From NCBI RefSeq assembly GCF_000003195.3, contig NC_012872.2, forward strand, positions 51,937,695 to 52,001,694: a stretch of DNA of 64,000 bases, given 5' to 3'. Source of the stretch: Sorghum bicolor. Lineage: Eukaryota; Streptophyta; Magnoliopsida; Poales; Poaceae. The notes beneath the pieces were generated by a model. The model saw only the letters and a list, made by a program, of their open reading frames with translations. It had not been told where the DNA came from and ran no database searches. Below, in pieces: positions 55,055-64,000 of this stretch (its first letter is position 1; each line of letters opens with the position of its first letter). Position numbers and translations under genes: made by a program.

Positions 55055-58000
55055 TTTCACCTGGTGCAAACTGGCTTGCTTACACTTTTTTTCCTAATCT
55101 TGGCAAGGCTAATAGATAGACATAAATATATAATGCAATGAATTGGTACTAACAGCAAATACTATTAATATGTCTTGAAATCATTGGCATGGTGTATTGT
55201 TGCTAAACTGAAACCTACAAAATACTAATAATATGATATTGATTATTTAGTTAATGGTAAATCCAGATAACCTTGTATCCATTATCAAATAGGTGATTAT
55301 TGGCAAGACACATTTAGATTACACCCGTGGACATGTGTTGATAGGCAATAAACATCACTCAAACAACCCACCGTAAAGTATGCAGAAAACCACACCCTAG
55401 TTTCCCCCAAAAAACAAGAAACAAAAATATCAATGCAGTAACCGAAATTAGGTTTACAATCACTAAGAACTCACCTTCATTTTCCCAAAATCGTATGAGC
55501 CCATCAGCTGAACCTGGAATAAATTAAGAGTCAGAAGCATATGACATGCAGAGTATTCAAATATAGAGCCACATTTCAGGCCACCCTGTTCTTAAAATGA
55601 GATATAGTCACATACCAGTGATAATTCCTTTGTCTGAAGGTGAGTATTCCACACATAGTATGGGACCAGCATGGCATGCTAACACTGCATCACATGTTCC
55701 CCGGTTAAGGGACCACACTCTAGCGGTCCAATCGTCACTACCGGTTATTATGGTATCTCCAGTCATCCTCATTGATCTTTTAGTCGGTAAATGATTTATG
55801 TCAGAGCCAAACATGAGTGTACACAGAGAGAGTTGAAAATGCAACGCAGAAATTACCTTATCCACTTTGTATGCCCTTGAAGCTTGAACATCTGCTTACT
55901 GGAACGAATATCCCAGACATGCGCCGTTCTGGTGAGCATAAACTTCTCAGAACAAATTCCAACCCAACTCACATAAATTTAAAAGATTGAAGTATCCAAA
56001 ACCCTGTTAGGTTAAAAGGGTACATACACATCTCTTCCAGCAGCCGCCAAGATTCCAGTGGAATCATCATATTCCATACAGAGAACAGCACTTTGGCAAC
56101 GACCCACAGTAGCAACACAAGTATCAGTCCGGACATCCCACATCTTCACAGTACCATCATGGGATGCAGTAAGGACACGTTCTCCTGAGAGCATCCGGAC
56201 AGAACTAACCTATACCAATATTAAACAAACATGCTTCAGAGTTACTAAGGAGAGATAATGGATTAAATCAAATCTACAGCTAAATGTAAGAACCTCACCG
56301 GTGCCTCGTGGCCCTTCAGTTCTTCCAAAAGCTTAAAAGTCTGCTTATCCCAGACTATGACAGACTGATCATCAGCTCCAGAAACTATTTTGCCACGATC
56401 TGAACTGATTGTTCGAATAGCCCTGCAAATTTGAATAGATTGATATATAAAATCAGGGGACAAGTAAATGAAATGGACAATCTATAACTATCTCAAGAAC
56501 GATACAAGAGGACAGGGTAAATGGCTTTAGTCTATTCAGTAAATTCCCAGAAGTATCAAACAGATGTATCATAAAAAAACCAGACACTGAAATACGATCA
56601 AAATGACAATGCAGTATTTAATAATTTACATAATAGCTACTACCTAGTATGCCCTTTAAGTGTTGCTCGAAGTTCAGAACCACGCAAACTTGGATCCCAA
56701 ATTTTTACCTGTGAGATGTACAAAACAAACTACATGTTCAGTATCCACATCAAAGACAGATAAAGATATCATGTAATAATTTAGTATAGCTTAATTCAAA
56801 TCAAGGGATGGTTGTCAACCAAATCGCATGAAAATACCAACAAATTCTAAATAAAGTGCACATGAACTTTTGCTTAGTTCAAATAAACAATAAATACCGG
56901 CTTTGGTACCGTTAAGAGGAAGGTAATGAAGCAATTCGGCCTCCAACAATTTGAATTCTAGCATGCAAATTTTGTTCTCAAGACATGAAATTCTAAAATT
57001 TCGAGGTGGTTTTTCATTTTTTCCCACTTTCAAATCCACCCTCATCATGGTCTTGCATCTAAACTTGTATATTATCAGCCAAATTTGCATTACTATTAAT
57101 TTACTAGTGCATTTATGGAACTGGTTGACATGAATTTACTCGTAGCTCATGCATGTTGGAGTTGATGCATTTACTGTTATTAAGCCATTCAAGGAGCCGG
57201 TTTACTCTTTCACATTTGTTCCTTGATTCTTATGTCAAATGCTAGTGTGTGTTATTCATTGAAGTGGGTACTAACATAAGAAAAACAGAAAAAATACAGA
57301 TGAAACTATCAAACTACTCCCTCTGTCCAGCATATAATCATAAAAAAAAAATCCAAGAATGATCATCCCGTACATAGCACAGTACGTTTTTGCCTTGGGT
57401 TTGGTTGCATGTGACGTTTCATTTCTACCACGAGTTATGTGTCAACCGTCTGCCGCTACGTATTCTTCCACAGGTGCTAGTATCTGTTTGTTCTTTCCTG
57501 TGGCGGTTGACGGTTGCAGCTGGAGTAAGTAGACGCAGAAGGGCTTAGGCAACAATCAAAACTGGATGGAGGGAATACCAAGCATGCTAACAGCCAAATA
57601 TAAGCGGTCATGGTTACTCTTTTTTTAAAACTAACGACCAGTTCAGTAATTTTAGTAACAATCAAATATGGTTTCAATTGATGGAAACCAAGTACTAACA
57701 AGTTAGTTCTCAGTTCAAATCCTGCAGAACCACAGCTGATATACTGTTACTACTATTAGTAGTGCAGCAGTTATAGGATGAGCAGAGTGAGGTGAAGTGG
57801 CTGGACACGGTTCAGTTTGAAGCAAACTTTATTAATTCTATTGATTGCATATGGATACATATATAGCAGGACATAAGTCGGTTTGTATACCGACCATATG
57901 CCTATAGCAGCTGTGTGGCAGCTGTCACTACAGATATCAAATTGACTCCCTGGCAAGTGACAGCCTGCATCCTATCTTACTGACCAAGCAGAACCTACTA

Positions 58001-61000
58001 TATACATATACTGCTGCTGCTGTGCACTAGTAAAAACAAAATAGACTACTTCTACTTGCTGTCAAGGACAGCTGCTCTTACTACTTGCTGTCAGAGGCAG
58101 CAGCTAGACTTCCTGTCTAAGAATATAGAGCACACCGACCTATATGTCAGCAGCCACCTAAAGACGTCATAAACTACTAGTACCTGCTTATCTAGCAGTA
58201 AATGCAAGGATTACTTCTAACAACTATTTCCTCTGGCGATTGACAATAAACCAACACAGCCAAGTTGAGTCATCTTTATCTTTTACTAGTTCCTGTTTTA
58301 TTGCCTTTTTGTTGGCTTTTATCTCTAGCCTACCCTGACATACTTAGGAGAAGAAGGCTTTGTTGTTCTTATTTCAATTTCCAACTCCTAAAGCATAACA
58401 AAAGGAAAGAACAGAGTACGATGAAATGCTATCTTTTCTCAAGAACATAGTATTCTTTACTGTGGAGAGATGGTAGCTTTTCTCACAAAACACGCACACC
58501 AATTCCTATTTTAGTGTAATGCATCTTCCTTCTCTTCGCAAGGTTTATCTGTTTAATGTTGGCATAATTGAAGGTAATATGATTAACTTATGGATACTGG
58601 CCCTGAAGCATGCTGGCATGCCTGATAACAAAGTGAACTGTGATGCTAGAGCAAGTATTGCAAAAAGTAATTGAACAAGGATAAGTAGAACAGCATAAGC
58701 TTTAAGCTAACCGTGCAATCTGTGCTTCCGCTGATGAAAAAACCAGCATCTTCACGATCACCAACAAGATCCCAGACCTCCTTTCTTGTTACGCAATGAA
58801 GAGCAGTAATAGCACCTGTATGTCCTCTAAGGGTCCTCATGTTAGTTTGAGTTTTCTTTTGTGCAGCTGAGATGTCAGTTTTGCCCGTGGTAGCAACAGC
58901 ATTTGCATCACCTGACATGATACAACAGTGGCTATATTAGAAATGTGGAAATATAGTCTGAATTATGTACCCACTAATATAAGCTCTATTGTATTAAGGT
59001 CCAATTTGGAACTGAGGGACAGTTTGGACAGCGACCCAAAGGCCCCCACATCGCTCTCTCCAGGGGGGGGGGGGGGGGGGGGGGGGCGCTCGGGCAGCGC
59101 CGTCTCCACCGCCGGACACCTCTCTCGTGGCTCCACTGCCTGGCCACTGCAGGAGCTCGACGCCGGCAGTATGTTAGAGGACAAGGAACGCGGTAGCTAC
59201 ATCTTCTGCCCCTCCCAGAGGAGCTCCCGGGCTAGACCTGCATGGGGCAGCATCCAGCCCGGTGCATGCGGATCCAGCGTCCCCTCAGCCAGATCTGTAG
59301 ACTCTGCGCTTGGAGCTGACAACCGGAGGCTGGTGGTGGTGGGTCGTGGGCGTGGAGGCGCAGGCTGCAGGCCGGCTGCTCGGAGGACGGCGCGGTCACA
59401 GAGAGGTGGCTAACTGCGGCATGCAGGCAGCAAGGTGGTTGCGGCACAGCCACACGACGGTGGCTCAGAGGCCACGTTCGACGCATCTACACACATGCTA
59501 TTGGGGCACGGCACGGCTGATTACAGCGACCAGTTGTGGCATGGTTTTCCATCTGCAACAGCTCCATGAGCTCAGCTCACAAGCTGCGTGCAGTGGAAGA
59601 CGGCAAGCAATTTCATATGGCTTCATGGAAGATGCTGCATTTGGCTGCATGTGTTGGTCTCTGACCACATGCCGCGGTGCTTGTAGGATCAGCTAATGAG
59701 TGGTGGTGTGGCCCCTTTGTGTGGGTGTGAGGTTGAGCGCGTTGGGCGAATGCTCGGCCGGTGTTACCTGGAGCCGACGACGGCAACACTTTAGGTGATG
59801 TTCCCTTCCTTGGAAGTGTCGTCAAGGCGCCTCCTGTCATCTTGTGGGATTCTTATGAGGAAACGCCTAGGTTCTTAGGCAGGTGATGACAACTGAAGGC
59901 GTCACCTAGAGATCTTGCACAACCTAGTTGGATGTTGGTCCATGTGGAACTTTTTTGCTCTTCTGCAAGCTTTGGGTTTCGACGAGGCTGGGTTCTCTCT
60001 AGTTCCGCTACTTTCTTGTGGCGCATCTCTGATTCTCAGAGTGGACATGCAGTGGCAAAGTTAGAGCTGCTTTGGTTTGTGGGGTGCAACAAAGCCTGTT
60101 CCGAGTGAGTGTTGACATGTTAGGAGCCTTGGCTGATATTTGTCATGGGAAGTCAGAGCAGATCAGCAATGATGACATGCGGTGGGCTCCGTCGGTCGTG
60201 TCACCTTAGGGTATTTAATGGGTTGCTCAGAGTTAGTTGTCTAGGCTGTCATGTTTAGGTTTTTCCCCAGTTTTCCTTTAATAAATTGTGACTGTAAGAT
60301 TTTTAGGTCTGGTTTCCCTCATAAACTAGGTCAATTCTTTTTCTTCTTAATTGAAAGGCACAGCTCCTGCCATGGCGTTCAAAAAAAATAGTATTAAGGT
60401 CCTCAGAAGGGCAGAGATGGTAGTAGCTGAAAACTTACTAGCTCGGTTGAAAGAGGTGGCTCTTAAACTTCTGTCTCTGCTGAACATACTTTGCACCCAA
60501 CTTCGGCCCAGCCCAGATGCTTCAGCAGGTTGTTGGCTTTCATCAGACACATCAATCGCATGAGGTGAAGCCATGCCATATGACTGCAATGGTTGGCTTT
60601 TCCCTGTAGCAACCCCCCAATAGCCAATCCGGAGTTGTTGCAGATGTGTGAGCAATGCTCTAAGTTTGATCTGAAGAAGTGTAAAGAAAATGTAAGAAAC
60701 CAAGTGTTTAAAGACACCAATTCTCAATGACAAGTTGCAGTTTGACTTACAAGCTGCTTATAACCCAAGTTGTTTCTCTCGGCTATTTTCTCAATCATAT
60801 TCCAAGAGTCAATGTCAGGTAATCCCAATCCAGCCTTCATTATTTAGTAAAAAAAAAGTAAGTACAGACAAATGAGATTATTTTGAAAGAAATAAGATGA
60901 TTGCGTCAAGTACCATGTGAGTTGCCATGAGAATGAGCTGTGCAGTAACTAATGTTACATAATTTGCTGACCTGAAGAGCAGAAGAAACAAAACATAAGA

Positions 61001-63961
61001 TAAAACAGCACATGCAGCCTTATAAAATTCCTCATTAAAACCATACTAGAACTTTTATGCATACCAAAAAAACTATCCACTGCTGTCATAATTATGTTAA
61101 ACCGACTTAATCCAATATTCTAAATCATGTTTACGATTTACATGGCTTTTTAAGTCCTGGATGTATGTACCTAGAAGAAAAGGGAAAGAAAATTTTAAAG
61201 TCGTTCATCTTGTGCACAAACTTTGTTTTACCAACGGATATTTTTAGGCTGCATCAAATTATCTCACCTTATACTACTTGTGCACAAGGCTGTGCATTTA
61301 TACTGAGAATATTGTTCTTTCAGTTCAACGCATGGAATTAAAACAACAGTCTTACTATTAGAGAACAATCCAAATGCTCTACTTACTTATTGGAACAATT
61401 TTCCATCAAATATTCGAAGTAGCCATCCCAGAAGCTGCAAGAGAAGTCATAAACGAAGACACAAATTGATAACATGAAATAATCAATAAATAAGAACACA
61501 ACAATTACAAATTTCTAAACTAGTGTAGTCATTCAGAAAATCAAGTCATATATAATCAACAGATCAAAAGACTACTAGGTGGTAGTCTGAACTTGCTATC
61601 CACAAACAAATTAAATAGCAGTGCCTCTGTTGATAACATATTTGTTTGAATTCCATGCAACTTTTCTTTTCTCGAAAACGCAGGAGAGCTGTGTATCATT
61701 ATATTAAGAAGAAAGTGTTGGAACCAAAGCACAGGTTTGGGGCAGATTTCAGATTTCATTAGCCACATAAACCATGGCATGGTTTTGGGTACATATAGGA
61801 TAGCAAACTTGCAACTTAAGAAAGCTACAACATATTCCAATCACTAAAGTAAAGTAGATGCTAACTAGGAAAAGAGAGATGATAAGGGTGCTGATACAGG
61901 CACCAACTACTCTAGATAAGTACAAGACTTATAGGTCTATTAGAAAGAAAGGGTTTTAGAACCCATCCAAACCCAACATGCTCACAGCTTTACATAAGAA
62001 CACACACGCCTTTGGAAACACACACGACCTAGACCTAGGAACAGTAGCCTCCAAGGACTAGCCTCCAATTGGCGCAAGGGCAGCTAGGTGAGACACCCCA
62101 AGCCCTGGCCAATGGCATGCTCCATAGCTGCAGCTCTTCCCAAGCAGCAGTCAACACTGCAATTAAACTAGGACGGCCTCCAAAGAAAATGTAAGGGTTC
62201 TGATGGTTACAGATTGACATGCAGCTTCTTCTCATTTAGTTCATCGAAAAAAGTTCCTTCCAACTTAAAGAGATAGCTAAACCAGAAGTCCCTCTGATCA
62301 AAAGTTGTTTCAAGTGGTAAGCCTCGAACTTCTATTTGGATCATATATTACCTCAACTTCTCTCAATTTAGAAAGTTTGTGGAGTAACAGCATTACTTGG
62401 TGTTACTAAAAATGGTGGATCGCATGACAAGGCGCAAGCCCATGTGCTTTCAAGTCCATGTGGCAATCGGGAATGACATGGCAAACAGAAAGCACATGCC
62501 AGTTCATTGCTTCTGCTGGGCACAGCAACAGGTGTAACTAAGGTTTCGGAAACCTGACCAGTACCATAATGGTCAAGAAAACAGCAGCTATTCACCAATT
62601 ACCCTCTGCAGTGCCAGTAGTAAATAAAGTATAGATTACAAGCAATTGAATAGTTACGGGATTTTCATGCCTCCTGACTGGTGTATGACCACCAGATACT
62701 GTCCTTTTGCACTCCCAATAAGGGTATCGATTATAGATTATTTTATGTATAAACTTTATTACTACTGAAAAGTTCCAAGGTAAGTGGCAAGATCAACATG
62801 GAGCAAATTGATTTACATGAATTTGAGAATTAAGCTCAATTTAATACGAAATTGATCAGTTTTCACACAAAGTATGACATACCGAAGCTCCTCCCATACT
62901 GACAATGATAATAGATGGCGCTGAACGTAATCTTGAACATTGTTTGGGTCTTTTCTGTACATTTCAGCAGAAACCTCAAGAGCATCTCTAATGGTCGCCA
63001 GGTCATTGCGGGAGTTAGCAAGAGTTATAGCCATCTTAAGCTGCACGTAAAAAAAAATACAATGAGGTTATTCATATTGCTTAGCTCTGCAATTATATAG
63101 AACATGTGAGTTTCATAACCCGGTAAACAATAGATGTGATGAAATAAGAATAGAAGAAGTGCTGAACAAATATGGTGAGGAAAATCTGATAAGGAAAAGC
63201 CTAGCGGCAGAATGAGATGTACTGCACTGCACTGGATAGCAAATATTCAAAACTAGGAACTAGAGTTTAAAAGGTGGTATCCTTGACCTGCTGGGGGCTA
63301 AGACAGCCCACGAGCATTGCATTAAGAAGAAGACCTTCTCACGCAAGTCGAGAAAATACCTGAACCCCTACCGCACCCATACACAGCGGCACCACAGCCC
63401 AATGTATCTAGATAAAAGGCATAATTTGATTCATGGTGGTATCTAAAACCAAACTTAACCCTTAGTTTCTCTATAATATATACTTCAAAACAACAACAAT
63501 ATCATGAACATAACATGAATCTAATGGCACCACTAATGTACCATGATATCCACAATTCCAGATGTTGCTAGATAAATTACAAAATTTGAATCTTGAAATG
63601 AGTGTTGACAAAAAGAAACTTGAGTAATACTTAACAAGAAATTATAAACCAGATAAAGCTGGTTTATTGGTAACCTCACCTCACACAGGTTATATTCACA
63701 TTATCCTGGAATCAAACCTGATGAGTATCACCAGCTGGCTTGTTGGTTTATGAACGTACCACTGTACCAGCCATCACATCACACTACATCCTACCATCCA
63801 GGATACGACATCCAATGACTCGGGCAGATATCACCAATTGTAACTTGTAAGAGAAACTAGTACTTACACATTGAGGGGTGCAGAAATGGGGAATTAGAAA
63901 TCTGACTCACCAGTTCTTTTACAGCAATAAACTGTTCATCAGTCAAGCGACATTGCCAGCC
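53937..63961 (-). CDS. SCD1: SCD1-like DENN/WD40 protein, C-terminal half (partial)
   Basis: Arabidopsis SCD1 acts with SCD2 in clathrin-linked and post-Golgi traffic during cytokinesis and cell expansion. Exons, 3' to 5' on this strand: 53937-54032, 54525-54733, 55475-55513, 55616-55776, 55857-55928, 56028-56209, 56299-56422, 56644-56708, 58712-58911, 60439-60670, 60751-60834, 60914-60971, 61387-61434, 62883-63040, 63911-63961. They total 1779 nt, 592 residues, in one frame with canonical GT-AG sites. The first part (VWEELR, FWDGYFEYLME) is the conserved helical middle region. WD40 repeats start at MRTLRGHTGAITALH and include DLVGDREDAGFFISGS, VKMWDVRTDTC and GSDDWTARVW, ending LLRLWDATTSI. 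The TAG stop is at 53937-53939. The DENN domain and start codon lie beyond 64000. Introns hold a Stowaway MITE and LINE-like sequences. Confidence 0.95.
55029..55054. repeat. (AG)n microsatellite
   Basis: About 13 uninterrupted AG units in an SCD1 intron. Confidence 0.9.
57317..57575. mobile_element. Stowaway-like MITE in an SCD1 intron
   Basis: Ends CTCCCTCTGTCCAG and CTGGATGGAGGGAA are inverted repeats, flanked by TA on both sides (57315-57316 and 57576-57577). CTCCCTCYGTCC with a TA target is the Tc1/Mariner-derived Stowaway signature. Confidence 0.8.
58991..59002. repeat. 12-bp target-site duplication of non-LTR insertion
   Basis: GTATTAAGGTCC here is repeated exactly at 60391-60402. 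Confidence 0.88.
59003..60390 (+). mobile_element. Non-LTR (LINE-derived) retroelement in an SCD1 intron
   Basis: A 1388-bp insertion bounded by an exact 12-bp duplication and ending in a short poly(A) (AAAAAAAATA). Its 3' end (TTCTTCTTAATTGAAAGGC, ACAGCTCCTGCC, GTTC-A-run) is the typical 3' terminus of grass L1-type LINEs. It is inserted antisense to SCD1, in the intron between exons 60439-60670 and 58712-58911. The 5' part is GC-rich with a 24-G run and has no reverse transcriptase, so it is either 5'-truncated or a non-autonomous derivative. Confidence 0.82.
59063..59086. repeat. Poly-G run, 24 bp
   Basis: Uninterrupted guanines after CTCTCCA. Length is likely unstable and prone to sequencing error. 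Confidence 0.85.
61662..62220 (-). mobile_element. LINE 3' fragment in an SCD1 intron
   Basis: On the minus strand the sequence ends TATAATGATACACAGCTCTC, CTGCGTTTTCGAGAAAAG, a characteristic LINE 3' end with a short degenerate A-tail. A frame at 62035-62235 may be the last part of its ORF2. Flanks CATGCAACTT and CATGCAGCTT (about 61654 and 62219) could be a decayed target duplication. Confidence 0.5.
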
Positions 63962-64000
63962 CTACAAAGGTAGCAAAGCAAGATATAAAGTGGATTAGAA

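Noticed and set aside
58928..59413. 161-codon ORF in the SCD1 intron
   Set aside because: It runs through the poly-G tract and the target duplication of the LINE-derived insertion; no protein similarity is apparent.

Overview
The window is nuclear DNA of a grass. Three well-supported protein-coding genes with plant-type introns sit in a sea of grass transposons. The Tourist-like MITE families (termini GGCCTTGTTTAGTTCC, TTA-type target duplications) and the LTR elements suggest an Andropogoneae species; Sorghum is my best guess, but this is an inference from sequence style, not a database match.

Layout. 1-2500: a decayed LTR-like stretch and a GC-rich region with a possible glycine-rich secreted ORF. 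2712-12393: a complete but inactivated minus-strand Ty1/copia element (SIRE/Maximus-like) with 5-bp target duplications (TATTC); its LTRs carry an array of CCGGTAC(Y)ACCGG motifs upstream of the TATA box. 12.4-20.9 kb: intergenic DNA with Tourist-like MITEs (one nested in another), a probable Helitron 3' end and a degenerate CACTA-style tandem repeat. 21947-28061 (+): RHD3/SEY1/atlastin-type ER-shaping GTPase, 22 coding exons, 808 codons, including two GC-AG introns. 28.5-33.6 kb: MITEs, an A-rich tract and a foldback element. 33753-37036 (+): a two-exon bHLH transcription factor of the bHLH041-like type. 37.0-53.9 kb: repeats, including two structurally complete non-autonomous LTR retrotransposons (40891-44062 and 44862-47556), two hAT-type non-autonomous elements and pieces of an unidentified membrane-protein gene. 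53937-63961 (-): the C-terminal half (15 exons, 592 residues) of an SCD1-like protein (DENN + WD40). Its N-terminal DENN part lies beyond the right edge.

The genes do not form an operon or pathway, as expected for a plant chromosome. RHD3 (ER network, tip growth) and SCD1 (post-Golgi/plasma-membrane trafficking, cytokinesis) both concern membrane traffic in expanding cells, but their neighbourhood need not be functional. I found no undescribed molecular system. The most novel-looking objects are the LTR element at 40891-44062, whose 528-codon ORF contains a hAT-transposase-like segment instead of gag-pol, the repeat arrays inside the copia LTRs and inside the 44862-47556 element, and the paired GC-AG introns of the RHD3 gene. 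Splice sites were placed by eye from reading frame and family similarity. No RNA genes, CRISPR arrays or replication origins were recognised.
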